Source of the DNA: Psychrobacter ciconiae
GTDB taxonomy: Bacteria; Pseudomonadota; Gammaproteobacteria; Pseudomonadales; Moraxellaceae
Direction: 5' to 3'
Assembly: GCF_904846055.1 (NCBI RefSeq)
Contig: NZ_CAJGYV010000001.1
Span: 2,371,768-2,435,767 of the forward strand
Length of the DNA stretch: 64,000 nucleotides
The translations under genes and the position numbers were made by a program. Each line of letters starts with the position of its first letter. The first letter of the stretch is position 1. This document shows, piece after piece, positions 46,722 to 55,618 of this stretch. The notes below the pieces were generated by a model. That model searched no databases, was not told the origin of the DNA, and saw only the letters and a list, made by a program, of their open reading frames with translations.

Positions 46722-47738
46722 ATGCAGTTATTAAACCAAGCGGTCGTTCGCGAGCAGTTGACCATGACCGCCGCGATTGATGCTATTGAGCAGCTACTCG
46801 TTTTGCAGCACCATCATCCCGATTGGGTCAAATCGCCCGAGCGGCTCGTCATCCCGACCTTTGAGGGCTCAAACTTACAAAGTCAAGGCTCGCATTTGTC
46901 CATGCCTGCGACCATTTTTGATGGCACTAATGAGTTTGCTGTGGTCAAGCTGGTCACCATTTGCCCTGACAATCCCAAACGTAACCTACCAACCACCACT
47001 GCCAACATCACCGTATCGGACAACGCCACAGGGCGGATGCTTGCCATCATGGATGGCAGTTATATCACCGAGGTGAGAACGGCCGCGCTATCGGGCATTG
47101 CAACCAAACTTATGGCAAAACGAGATTGTCAAAGCGTTGCCGTTATCGGCTGCGGCGGAATGGCGTTTGAGCAGCTTAACGCGACTCTTAGCGTTCGCCC
47201 GAGTGTTAAGCGCGTGTATTTGTGGAACAGAAGCCAAGGCGGAGCGACGGCGTTTAAATCTAAGTTTGACCAAGACTATGATTTTGACAATGTTGAGCTT
47301 ATCGTTTGTGATAATATCGATGACGCATTAAAAGAGGCAGACATCATCAATGTAGCAACGCGCGCCACTCAAGGGTTATTTTGCTTAAACCAAATCAAAA
47401 ATGATGCGCATATCAATGCCGTCGGCGCTTATTTGCCTTCAATGAAAGAAATCAGTAATGATATCATCGCAAAAAGCCAAGTCATCGTTGATGATATTGT
47501 CGGCAGCCAAGCGGAGGCAGGAGACCTCATTCAAGCTCATGAAGCTACCGATTGCTCATGGGAGTGGGGTGATATGAGTGGTGATTTAAAATCGCTACTG
47601 ATTTCCCCTAACAAAATCGATGCCAGCAAGCTTACTTTGTTTAAATCAGTTGGCGCGGCAAGCTTTGATGCGGCGGTCGGTCTTTATTTGGCAAAAAAGG
47701 CTACCAAGTTGCCGCTTGGAATTAAGACGGCTTGGTAA
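46722..47738 (+). CDS. Ornithine cyclodeaminase/mu-crystallin family protein
   Basis: A 338-aa NAD(P)-dependent enzyme of the ornithine cyclodeaminase/alanine dehydrogenase-like/mu-crystallin family. Landmarks are SPERLVIP, the DGSYITEVRTAALSGIATKLMA region and the Rossmann motif VAVIGCGGMAFEQLNA; DDIVGSQAEAGDLIQA is near the end. The substrate is not certain: ornithine, alanine and delta1-pyrroline-type reductions all occur in the family. GCAAGGAGC precedes the ATG. It lies 99 bases after hmuV but is probably an independent unit (TATAAT at 46654). Confidence 0.9.
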   Translation: MQLLNQAVVREQLTMTAAIDAIEQLLVLQHHHPDWVKSPERLVIPTFEGSNLQSQGSHLSMPATIFDGTNEFAVVKLVTICPDNPKRNLPTTTANITVSDNATGRMLAIMDGSYITEVRTAALSGIATKLMAKRDCQSVAVIGCGGMAFEQLNATLSVRPSVKRVYLWNRSQGGATAFKSKFDQDYDFDNVELIVCDNIDDALKEADIINVATRATQGLFCLNQIKNDAHINAVGAYLPSMKEISNDIIAKSQVIVDDIVGSQAEAGDLIQAHEATDCSWEWGDMSGDLKSLLISPNKIDASKLTLFKSVGAASFDAAVGLYLAKKATKLPLGIKTAW

Positions 47739-47745
47739 CCTTTTT
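47694..47745 (+). terminator. Terminator overlapping the end of the cyclodeaminase gene
   Basis: AAAAAGGCTACCAAG/CTTGGTAACCTTTTT, 14 of 15 positions paired, 22-base loop. The left arm and loop are coding and the stop codon lies in the right arm. Confidence 0.7.
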
Positions 47746-47814
47746 CTGGGCTTTTTAGAAAAAATTGTTATTGTTAAAAATTTGGTTATTGTTTTATTTA
47801 ATTCATTTTAAGTA

Positions 47815-48672
47815 GGGCGTGTTGAACATTGGGAAGAAATTGATGGCAAAAAAATAGCGAACGGTTAATCTTTAAGTTCTCACACAAAAAAGATGCCGAT
47901 CGCTATGCCTCGCACGATGCTCACAGATGAACACTGGACAAGACTAAGACCTATCTTACTCGAATTAAATCTCTATGACAAAGTAAATCTTAGGAGAACG
48001 GTTGAAGGCGTGCTATATCGGATGCGCGTTGGTTGTCCTTGGCGTGACTTACCAGAGTATTTTGGCAAGTCTAATACCGTCTACAAAGCATTCCGGCGCT
48101 GGTCTGCCAGCAATAAGCTGATTGCGCTGTTTGAATTATTGATCAAAGGCTCAGACCTTGAATGGGTCTTCATTGATGCCACTCATGTCAAAGCGCATCA
48201 GCACAGCAGTGGTGCTCATGAGAATGCTCAGGCCATTAGTAAAAGCGTTGCAGGTCGAGCGACCAAGATTCACTTAGCCGTTGATGCTCATGGCAATCCC
48301 ATCATCTTTATTCTATCTGATAGCACCACTCATGATGTAAAAGTGGCACCAGACTTGGTAGACAAAGTTGACTTGAGCAACACGGAGATTTTATGTGCTG
48401 ATAAAGGCTATGATTCTGAGGCACTGCGAGAGCATATTAAACAGGCAGGAACGCGTGATAATATCCCTCGAAGAGCAAACACTAAGTCCTCTAATGATCA
48501 TATGGATTGGGACTTGTACAATGTACGTCACTTAGTGGAAAACGCTTTCGCTAAGCTTAAAAACTATAGGGCAGTTGCCACCAGATTTGATAAGCTCAAG
48601 CAGAGTTATGAGAATACGGTCGCGCTCGCTTGTGCTTATATCTGGCTGAAATTATGAATGTTCAACACCCCC
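47815..48672 (+). mobile_element. IS5-family insertion sequence (IS427-like), complete
   Basis: An 858-bp element with 16-bp terminal inverted repeats: GGGCGTGTTGAACATT on the left and, on the complement, GGGGGTGTTGAACATT on the right (15 of 16). It is flanked by TA on both sides, consistent with a TA target duplication. It holds one complete transposase gene. The element is inserted in the gap after the cyclodeaminase gene and splits no recognisable gene. Confidence 0.92.
47893..48657 (+). CDS. IS5-family transposase
   Basis: A 254-aa DDE transposase in a single frame. An N-terminal DUF4096-like part (TDEHWTRLRPILLE, VLYRMRVGCPWRDLPEYFG) is followed by the DDE core: VFIDATHVKAH (first Asp), LCADKGYDSE (second Asp) and RHLVENAFAKLKNYRAVATR (Glu). 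Many IS427 relatives need a frameshift between two frames, but this copy does not. The stop codon touches the right inverted repeat. Confidence 0.95.
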   Translation: MPIAMPRTMLTDEHWTRLRPILLELNLYDKVNLRRTVEGVLYRMRVGCPWRDLPEYFGKSNTVYKAFRRWSASNKLIALFELLIKGSDLEWVFIDATHVKAHQHSSGAHENAQAISKSVAGRATKIHLAVDAHGNPIIFILSDSTTHDVKVAPDLVDKVDLSNTEILCADKGYDSEALREHIKQAGTRDNIPRRANTKSSNDHMDWDLYNVRHLVENAFAKLKNYRAVATRFDKLKQSYENTVALACAYIWLKL

Positions 48673-48723
48673 TAGTAATTAACGCCGTCAATATGACATT
48701 GGCGGCAGTTCTAACAGAAAATA

Positions 48724-48891
48724 TTAAACGCGGCTGTCGGTATCGCGGTCGCTGATATTGCGTTTTTCTTCCAAGCGTTTTTTGCGGCTTGGGCTGATGC
48801 GATAAGTTAAATAAGCAAAAACAGCCAACACCAAAACAAACGCTGCGATATACATGAATATCGTCGAGCCAATGACGGGGGATGGTTCCAT
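48724..48891 (-). CDS. Small single-helix membrane protein
   Basis: A 55-aa protein: a short N-terminus (MEPSPVIGS), one membrane helix (about residues 10-32, MYIAAFVLVLAVFAYLTYRI inside) and a basic, polar tail ending RDTDSRV. The positive charge after the helix suggests the C-terminus is in the cytoplasm. GGAG lies 8 bases before this ATG; the frame opens 9 codons earlier without a ribosome site. No family recognised. Confidence 0.65.
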   Translation of the reverse strand: MEPSPVIGSTIFMYIAAFVLVLAVFAYLTYRISPSRKKRLEEKRNISDRDTDSRV

Positions 48892-48951
48892 AGTAAGCAC
48901 TCCAATAAAGTTTATCAATAAAAAGCTTACTATTAAGTATGCAATCGCCCT

Positions 48952-49965
48952 TTATCTTTGTAAAGTAAACAAATTTAACTTTGGTATGAGTTTTAGTGAC
49001 CTAATCCGCGCGTCTTGATCAAACACATTGGCAGTAATGATCAGCTCATCTGGTTGGTACTGAGCGATAAACGCGTCAAGCTTTGGCTGAACGGTGCTAG
49101 GTGCGCCAACAAACGACACTGATAAGGATTTATCAACCATCATCTTTTCCGCAGGGCTCCAAATCTCGCCCATATCATGGACAGGTTTTGGCATTTGACC
49201 GCGCTCACCTCGGCGCAAGCGCACAAAGCTTTGTTGGGCGGAAGTAAAGTGATAATTTGCCGTGGCATCATCATCCGCGAGCAGCATATTTGCCGCAAGC
49301 ATCACATAAGGCGCTTGCAAATAAGCGGAGGGCTTAAAATTGTCGCGATATGCGGCAATGGCTTGGCTCATCATTTGCGGGGCAAAATGCGAGGCAAACG
49401 CATAAGGCAGTCCTAAATGCGCGGCAAGCGTTGCGCCAAACAATGACGACCCCAAAATCCAAATCGGCACGTTTGACCCCGCCCCCGGAATCGCTTGAAC
49501 CGGACTTGATTCGGTGTCATTGCTTAAAAAAAACAGCAGCTCTTGGACATCTTGCGGGAAGCGTTCCGCGTCGTTCATCTGTCGGCGCAAGGCGCGAAAA
49601 GTTGCCCCATCAGTGCCAGGCGCGCGCCCAAGCCCTAAGTCAATGCGGTCGCCATAAAGCGCTTGCAGCGTTCCGAACTGCTCAGCGATGGTCAGCGGCG
49701 CGTGGTTTGGCAGCATCACCCCGCCTGAGCCAATACGAATGCTTTGGGTTTGGCTGCCGATATGCGATAAGAGTACTGCCGTTGCTGCACTGGCAATCCC
49801 TGGCATATTGTGATGCTCTGCCATCCAGTAGCGATTTAAGCCGACTTCCTCGGCGCATTTTGCCATAGCGACGGTTTGAAAAATGCCCTCGGCGGTTGAT
49901 TTACCTTGGGGCACGGGCGCTAAATCTAAAAATGAAATAGGAATGGCTTGATGGTCTTGGGACAT
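48952..49965 (-). CDS. LLM-class flavin-dependent oxidoreductase
   Basis: A 337-aa TIM-barrel luciferase-like monooxygenase, using reduced FMN. Family blocks are [64 protein letters not shown] and the nitrogen-side [26 protein letters not shown]. The substrate is unknown. GAGGTG precedes the ATG. It lies downstream of the CysB-type regulator gene on the same strand, with a terminator between; a sulfur-related role is possible but not shown. Confidence 0.92.
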   Translation of the reverse strand: MSQDHQAIPISFLDLAPVPQGKSTAEGIFQTVAMAKCAEEVGLNRYWMAEHHNMPGIASAATAVLLSHIGSQTQSIRIGSGGVMLPNHAPLTIAEQFGTLQALYGDRIDLGLGRAPGTDGATFRALRRQMNDAERFPQDVQELLFFLSNDTESSPVQAIPGAGSNVPIWILGSSLFGATLAAHLGLPYAFASHFAPQMMSQAIAAYRDNFKPSAYLQAPYVMLAANMLLADDDATANYHFTSAQQSFVRLRRGERGQMPKPVHDMGEIWSPAEKMMVDKSLSVSFVGAPSTVQPKLDAFIAQYQPDELIITANVFDQDARIRSLKLIPKLNLFTLQR

Positions 49966-50056
49966 AGGTCACCTCATTAATAATTTATAATCGGTTAAAA
50001 ACCGTACCAAATGCGGTGACCTTATTAGAAATAAAGGCAATTGTTAATATCGATAA

Positions 50057-50078
50057 CAAAAAACGGCGACTGCACCGT
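50057..50078 (-). terminator. Terminator of the CysB-type regulator gene
   Basis: ACGGTG/CGCCGT (minus-strand sense) with one wobble pair and a CAGT loop, followed by T6 on the minus strand. Confidence 0.75.
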
Positions 50079-50119
50079 CATTTGTATTGGTTTTAGCAAG
50101 GTTTTTTATTGAAAGAGCC

Positions 50120-51052
50120 TTACTTTTTATCAAACTGCTGCTGACAAAGCTCCATAAACGCGCGACCATATTGACGGATTTCAGCATCGTCGCGAACCGC
50201 CATCCAACTGGTAAAGCGACCAAAGTGACTCACCGGAATCGCGGTTAAGTTTTGATAATGGTTTGGCTCAAATGCCATCTCAGCAATGATGCCAATGCCA
50301 AGCCCTGCATCCACATAGGTGCTGATGACGTCAGCATCAAGGGCGGCAAGAACAATATCCGGCTCAAGTCCCGCCTCGCTAAAGGTTTTATCAATCGCGC
50401 CGCGACCGGTAAAGCCGCCGTGATAGGTGACAATCGGGTAGCTTGCAAGCGTTGGCAAATCGATATCATCAAGCCCCGCCAGTTCATGATCGCTTGGTAC
50501 GATCACGCGGTGCGTCCAGTCATAATAGCGATAGCAGCGCAAATAGCTGTTGTGCAAGAGCGCTTCGGTTGCAATCCCAATATCGGCTTGACCGCGGATG
50601 ACCATTTGTGCAATTGTTTCGGGGTCGGCTTGCTGCAAAATAAGATTGACTTTTGGAAAGCGTTCTTTAAAGATTTTAACGACTTCAGGCAATACATACC
50701 GTGCTTGCGTGTGCGTGGTGGCTATCGTCAGCGTTCCGGTATTTGGGTTATTAAAATCAAGGCTTAAATTTTCAATCGTACGGATTTCCGCAAAAATGGA
50801 CTCAATGTGCGGCATGAGCGCCATTCCCATTTCAGTCAATCCGGTCAAACGCTTACCTTGACGAACAAACACTTCCGTTTTTAGCTGATTTTCAAGGGCG
50901 GCGATATGCTTAGATAGGCTTGATTGGCTAGTGTGTAGCACAAGCGCCGCTTGGCTTAGATTATAGCCGTTGACCACTGTATGCCAAACCGTCTCAAGCT
51001 GCTTGAGCTGAATTTGTAGATGCCGCTGATTGACCACCATATCAATTGCCAT
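50120..51052 (-). CDS. cysB: CysB-type LysR regulator
   Basis: A 310-aa LysR-type regulator. A winged helix (LSQAALVLHTSQSSLSKHIAALE, residues about 32-54) is followed by an effector domain with TLTIATTHTQARYVLP, the CysB/Cbl hallmark that binds sulfate or N-acetylserine-like ligands. CysB activates cysteine and sulfur-assimilation genes. About 12 residues precede the usual CysB start; the ATG chosen has AGGA 6 bases upstream. The 200 bases upstream end at the IS982-type element. Confidence 0.88.
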   Translation of the reverse strand: MAIDMVVNQRHLQIQLKQLETVWHTVVNGYNLSQAALVLHTSQSSLSKHIAALENQLKTEVFVRQGKRLTGLTEMGMALMPHIESIFAEIRTIENLSLDFNNPNTGTLTIATTHTQARYVLPEVVKIFKERFPKVNLILQQADPETIAQMVIRGQADIGIATEALLHNSYLRCYRYYDWTHRVIVPSDHELAGLDDIDLPTLASYPIVTYHGGFTGRGAIDKTFSEAGLEPDIVLAALDADVISTYVDAGLGIGIIAEMAFEPNHYQNLTAIPVSHFGRFTSWMAVRDDAEIRQYGRAFMELCQQQFDKK

Positions 51053-51250
51053 AAGTTATCCTAATACGCCTAAAAGTAAGTGCCACAAATCCATCAAAAA
51101 ATCGCCTATTGCTGCATCGTGAAACGCCTAGCCTTACAAGCTCAGGCAAGATGGCAGCAAAGAGGTAGTTTAAAACAAAGCTATTATTCTTGTATATAAT
51201 AAATAGTTATCAAATTATACTATCTTGGAATATAAAATGGCATTTGAAAT

Positions 51251-52230
51251 ACCCCACTCTCAACTTGAAATGAGCAACTCAAACTGAAGAGGCGGATTAC
51301 CGAGCTGTTTATTCAGTACAAAGCATAAATTATGCGACAGAACCTTACGAATCAATCGGTGAGACAAATGCCATAAGTCCTTTGCCCGTACTTTTTGAAT
51401 ATTAAACCGTTCAGCAAGTTGACCGATGACCGTTTCAACCGTACGACGCACTTTCATTAAGCGTTTTAGTACAGGTTTGGGTCGATCATCCGTCATATTG
51501 CGTCTCAGTGGGGTCTGTAAATCGATACCTTGAGACTGATAATATTGATCAAGACTAGGACTGATATAGCCTTTGTCAGCCCCAAGTAATCCATGAATAT
51601 GGCCAGTAATCTCTGGAGCAATTGCTCTTTCATCAATATGGGCAGGAGCAAAGGTAAAGCCTTTAATCATGCCCGATAAGTTCACAAGCAAGTGACCCTC
51701 GAAACCATAATACTTCTCTTGCTTAGCCGCGCAGTAGCTGAACGTGGCAATCTGTCGATAATTCTTATGCCGGTAAGCTCGACCATAATGATAAACGGGT
51801 ATGGGAAAGCCATCAATCAGATGAATGTTGTCTTGTCCTTCAAGTAGACTCACTTGATCTTGAATTCGTTGTTTCACTTGCCATAAGTTAGCGCAGTGCT
51901 TGGCAAAGTTAGGGTATGACCCTATGGCTGGAAACCAAGCTTGCCAATGCTGGGTAAAGTACTGCCAAATCTGTTTGTCTTGATCCATGTTTAAAAACTC
52001 ACCAACCACTTCCATGCAAATAATTTCAGGATCAGTAAGTTTAGGTGCATAACCCGACCCTCGTAACGGCTTGGTTACGACTTTTTTATAGTATTGCTCT
52101 ACCATTAAGTAGATATTGATGATAAATTCATCTATGGGCATCTCATGACTCCATTGTATTCTTGGTCGAAAACAATAGATTAGTGAGATGCTCTTCTTTT
52201 TTCAATCACTTTCAAAGTTGAGAGTGGCGT
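51251..52230 (-). mobile_element. IS982-family insertion sequence, complete with target duplication
   Basis: A 980-bp element. Terminal inverted repeats of 16 bp: ACCCCACTCTCAACTT at one end and ACGCCACTCTCAACTT on the complement of the other (15 of 16). A 9-bp direct repeat ATTTGAAAT flanks it on both sides (51242-51250 and 52231-52239), the mark of a fairly recent insertion. It holds one complete transposase gene on the minus strand. Confidence 0.94.
51260..52141 (-). CDS. IS982-family transposase
   Basis: A 293-aa DDE transposase of the IS982 type. The N-terminal block LTDPEIICMEVVGEFLNMDQ, then HLIDGFPIPV (first Asp), LLGADKGYISP (second Asp) and KVRRTVETVIGQL (Glu) followed by FNIQKVRAKDLWHL. 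The frame is intact and its stop lies inside the terminal repeat. GGAG is 7 bases before the ATG. Confidence 0.95.
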   Translation of the reverse strand: MPIDEFIINIYLMVEQYYKKVVTKPLRGSGYAPKLTDPEIICMEVVGEFLNMDQDKQIWQYFTQHWQAWFPAIGSYPNFAKHCANLWQVKQRIQDQVSLLEGQDNIHLIDGFPIPVYHYGRAYRHKNYRQIATFSYCAAKQEKYYGFEGHLLVNLSGMIKGFTFAPAHIDERAIAPEITGHIHGLLGADKGYISPSLDQYYQSQGIDLQTPLRRNMTDDRPKPVLKRLMKVRRTVETVIGQLAERFNIQKVRAKDLWHLSHRLIRKVLSHNLCFVLNKQLGNPPLQFELLISS

Positions 52231-52289
52231 ATTTGAAATATAAACGGCAATTAAAACCAACGACTCATCATCTGATAGCCGAGCGTTTA

Positions 52290-52736
52290 TTAAGTTTGTG
52301 AATAAGAAGGCAGATAAGCTTGTAGCGCTTTGACAATAAGCTCATTGAGGTCGTGCGAACTGCTGGGTGAAGCGCAGTCGAAGCTTGCTAGGGCGCTGAT
52401 ATGGTGGCGGGCGCAGGTCAATAAGGGCTCAGGCAGCTCAATGGTCAGCTTAACTTTTTTGCCTTTGATACGCGCCGCATCGATACTGATAATCGCCCAA
52501 GTCGCCCCTAAAAACGACTTTGAGGCCGCTTGAGCAGATAAATGATCGCTAATATCGCTACCGTTTGGCAGCGGTTTTCCTTGATGGTAAAGCATTAATA
52601 AATGGGTCATGACCGTCAATCGCGCTTGACTGATAACGTCGGTAATATTTTCAGCAATGATGGTCAACTCAGGAAAATCGGGCAAAACCCCCACAAACTG
52701 ATGATCGTTTTGGCGGATGGCAAGCGGGTAGAGCAT
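52290..52736 (-). CDS. HicB-like antitoxin-type protein, orphan
   Basis: A 148-aa protein. The start MLYPLAIRQNDHQFVGVLPDFPELTI is the HicB partial RNase H-like fold, followed by ISQARLTVMTHLLMLYHQGKPLPNGS, as in HicB antitoxins. The C-terminal half is longer than usual, ending in an amphipathic helix (DLNELIVKALQAYLPSY) that may be a ribbon-helix-helix or dimer part. No HicA-like gene is found on either side. AAGGATTTCGCC precedes this ATG; the frame opens 10 codons earlier without one. The IS982-type element lies just downstream. Confidence 0.75.
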   Translation of the reverse strand: MLYPLAIRQNDHQFVGVLPDFPELTIIAENITDVISQARLTVMTHLLMLYHQGKPLPNGSDISDHLSAQAASKSFLGATWAIISIDAARIKGKKVKLTIELPEPLLTCARHHISALASFDCASPSSSHDLNELIVKALQAYLPSYSQT

Positions 52737-52984
52737 GGCGAAATCCTTATTCGTAGTTGTTATCAAGTCGTTTTTAATCGTTTTAATAAGACTTTGAGCT
52801 TTAGTTTAGCAAAATTACCGCAGGTTTATATTGATTAAAGCAAATATCGGCATTTAGTTGTTAAAACCTTAGAAAGCTTTAATAACAATAATTTACAGTC
52901 AGAAATATTAGAAATTTAATAACAATCAGCAACCACCCCAAACTGCAAAAAAATCCTGAAGACCGCTAGTCAATCCAAGCAAAC

Positions 52985-53062
52985 TCAAGTACCATAATTC
53001 CATTTTGTGGTCGGCGCAGGATTGGTGGCATCAGGATGATTGCCAAAAGCTGCCGCGCGACT
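52985..53062 (-). pseudogene. Relic of the C-terminus of a HmuY-like protein
   Basis: In minus-strand frame this short stretch reads AAFGNHPDATNPAPTTKWNY before a stop. It resembles the end of the HmuY-like protein at 39 kb (INYPDATSPAATSWVFEF). A stop codon and loss of homology lie just upstream, so only a fragment remains. The surrounding 353-base gap (52737-53089) otherwise shows no gene; it holds the upstream ends of the HicB-like and ampG genes. Confidence 0.45.
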
Positions 53063-53089
53063 TTAGTTTTGACAGTTTGGTGATGCGAT

Positions 53090-54706
53090 ATGACTGCTGT
53101 AAATCCTGTTCCGCCAGTTGATGCCGAGAAGAAGTCTTGGGGCAGCGCGGCAAAAGCCTATCTTGATCGGCGCGCCATTATTATGTTGCTGCTTGGGTTT
53201 GCCGCCGGCATCCCGATTTTGCTGATTTTTTCAAGTCTGTCGCTTTGGCTTCGCGAGGCGGGCGTGGATCGCAGCGTGGTGACGATGTTTAGTTGGGCGG
53301 CACTCGGTTATTCCTTTAAGTTTATTTGGGCGCCACTGGTGGATGCTGTACCGTTGCCGATTTTAGCCAAGCTGCTTGGTCGGCGGCGCAGCTGGATTTT
53401 GGTGTCGCAAGTTTTAATTATCTTATCGATTTGTATGATGGCAAGCGTTAACCCGATAACGAGCGATAATTTAACGCTTATGGCGATTGGCGCGGTGCTG
53501 CTTGGATTTTCGTCCGCAACGCAAGATATCGTGATTGATGCTTACCGGATTGAGCTTGCGCCAACCAGCTTGCAGTCAGTGCTGTCGGCGATGTACACGG
53601 CAGGCTATCGCCTTGGGATGATTGTTGCAGGGGCAGGGGCGCTGTATTTGGCAGATTTTTTTGGTTCAACGGAAGCCGCTTACAGCTATGAGGCTTGGCG
53701 AAATACCTACTTTATCATGGCAGCGGTGATGGGCGTTGGCGTCGTCACCACCTTAATGATTCGTGAGCCGATATCCAATCAAGTCCGTGAAGTCCGTCAA
53801 AGCTCTGATTATGCGCGCTTGGTGGCGGTTTTTGCACTTGCGGTCATCGGTTTTGTGATGGTGTTTGCCAACTTTGGGGCATGGCTTCCTGAAACCGAAA
53901 GCGTGCTTTTGGGCTTTTTGTTTGAAACGGTTCATTTAGCCGTAAGTTTAGCAACAGCGCTCATTATTGGGGTTGCTCTTGTTAAAGTCGGTTTGGTTCA
54001 AAAAAAGGTTGCTTATAGTACGTGGATTGAGCCAATTGCTGATTTTTTCCGCCGATATGGCAAAAAGGCACTGTTGCTGCTGGCGCTCATTGGCTTATAC
54101 CGCGTCTCGGACATTGTGGCAGGGGTGATTTCAAACGTCTTTTATCAAGATATGGGCTTTAGCAAAACTGACATTGCCAATGCCGTAAAATTGGTTGGCG
54201 TGGTGATGGTGATTGCCGGCGGCTTTTTGGGTGGTATTTTGGCGCAAAAAATGCGCATGATGCAAGCGATGATGGTTGGGGCGATTTTAGCTTGCGCCAC
54301 CAACTTGCTGTTTATTTTGTTGACCTACCATCCGGCAAGCTTAAGCTATCTTTATTTGGCGGTGATTGCTGATAACTTGGCGGCAGGGCTTGCAAGTGCG
54401 GTATTTATTGCGTTTTTATCAGCATTGACCTCAATTCGCTTTACCGCCGTTCAGTACGCTATTTTTTCATCGCTTATGACGCTGTTTCCAAAAGTGCTTG
54501 GCGGCTATTCAGGAACGATTGTGGACAATATGGATTATCCGTTCTTTTTTGCCTTTACGTTTGCGATTGGCTTGCCGATTTTGGTGCTGATTTATCTGGT
54601 GGATAAGCATATCGTCATCGGTAGTAATGATGAGACTGAGGATGATTTGACCCGTGCCAATCCTTTGCTTACTGATACCAACGAGCCGCCGCGAGCCTCT
54701 GAATAA
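53090..54706 (+). CDS. ampG: AmpG-family muropeptide permease
   Basis: A 538-aa major facilitator protein of the AmpG type, which imports anhydro-muropeptides for cell-wall recycling. LLLGFAAGIPILLIFSSLSLWLREAGV is the AmpG first helix; FKFIWAPLVDAVPLP, LGRRRSWILVSQ and GFSSATQDIVIDAYRIE are highly conserved blocks. About 12-14 helices. An acidic tail follows (NDETEDDLTRANP). The start has only a weak ribosome site. prmC follows after 18 bases. Confidence 0.95.
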   Translation: MTAVNPVPPVDAEKKSWGSAAKAYLDRRAIIMLLLGFAAGIPILLIFSSLSLWLREAGVDRSVVTMFSWAALGYSFKFIWAPLVDAVPLPILAKLLGRRRSWILVSQVLIILSICMMASVNPITSDNLTLMAIGAVLLGFSSATQDIVIDAYRIELAPTSLQSVLSAMYTAGYRLGMIVAGAGALYLADFFGSTEAAYSYEAWRNTYFIMAAVMGVGVVTTLMIREPISNQVREVRQSSDYARLVAVFALAVIGFVMVFANFGAWLPETESVLLGFLFETVHLAVSLATALIIGVALVKVGLVQKKVAYSTWIEPIADFFRRYGKKALLLLALIGLYRVSDIVAGVISNVFYQDMGFSKTDIANAVKLVGVVMVIAGGFLGGILAQKMRMMQAMMVGAILACATNLLFILLTYHPASLSYLYLAVIADNLAAGLASAVFIAFLSALTSIRFTAVQYAIFSSLMTLFPKVLGGYSGTIVDNMDYPFFFAFTFAIGLPILVLIYLVDKHIVIGSNDETEDDLTRANPLLTDTNEPPRASE

Positions 54707-54724
54707 AGGAAAATCAGCAACGTT

Positions 54725-55606
54725 ATGACCAGTATTCGGCAGATTAAACAGCAGGTGCAAACCCTTATTAATGGCGCGGTTAATCAAAACTTGCCCAAGT
54801 TTTGGATTACCGATTGGCTGCTGTTTGTCACGGGTAAACCGGCAACGGCGCTGATTATAGAAGATGATTATGAGCTAACTCCTGATGAGCTTTCGCAGTT
54901 TTATTGCGGCATTAAAAAAATGCAGCAAGGCACGCCGCTTGCGTATTTAACCGGAAAACAAGCGTTTTGGCGGCATGAATTTTTGGTCAACGAGCATACC
55001 TTAATTCCAAGACCCGATACCGAAGTTTTGGTGGAGACGGTGCTCAACTGGATTGAGAAAAATTGGGCTCAGCATAATCGTGAGCCAAGCCATTCACCGA
55101 TGCTGCTTGATTTGGGAACAGGGTCGGGCTGTATTGCTATCAGTCTTGCTGCTGAAAAAGCGCTTCGAGGCTGGCAAGTCACGGCGGTAGACATTTCAAA
55201 AGACGCGCTTATCATTGCCGAAAAAAACGCCAAGCTAAATGATGCTTGCGTTCATTTTCTTCAAAGTTCTTGGTTTAACGCCCTTGCTGGTCAGCGCTTT
55301 GATGTGATTGTCTCAAATCCGCCTTACATTGATGAAACGGACAGCCATTTAACAAGCTTAGTCGCTGAGCCAATCACCGCATTGACCGCAAAAAATCAGG
55401 GCTTAGCGGATATTGAAATTATCGTTCAAGCCGCGCCGGATTTTTTGCAAAATAATGGCTTGTTGGCGATTGAGCATGGTTTTGATCAAGGTCAAAGCGT
55501 CCGCAAGTTGTTTGAAAATCGCGGATTTGATGCCATAACCACGCTGCAGGATTTCGGTAAAAACGATAGGGTAACGCTTGGTGTTTGGAAAGGCACAGAG
55601 CAGTGA
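54725..55606 (+). CDS. prmC: Release factor glutamine methyltransferase
   Basis: Methylates the GGQ glutamine of release factors RF1 and RF2 with S-adenosylmethionine. A 293-aa protein: a helical N-terminal domain, PLAYLTGKQAFWRHEF and LIPRPDTEVLVE, then the SAM motif LDLGTGSGCIAISLA and the catalytic N-P-P-Y in VIVSNPPYIDE. Family length. AAGGA precedes the ATG at a long spacing. Middle of an ampG-prmC-moeB run. Confidence 0.97.
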   Translation: MTSIRQIKQQVQTLINGAVNQNLPKFWITDWLLFVTGKPATALIIEDDYELTPDELSQFYCGIKKMQQGTPLAYLTGKQAFWRHEFLVNEHTLIPRPDTEVLVETVLNWIEKNWAQHNREPSHSPMLLDLGTGSGCIAISLAAEKALRGWQVTAVDISKDALIIAEKNAKLNDACVHFLQSSWFNALAGQRFDVIVSNPPYIDETDSHLTSLVAEPITALTAKNQGLADIEIIVQAAPDFLQNNGLLAIEHGFDQGQSVRKLFENRGFDAITTLQDFGKNDRVTLGVWKGTEQ

Positions 55607-55618
55607 TAAGGGATGCTC

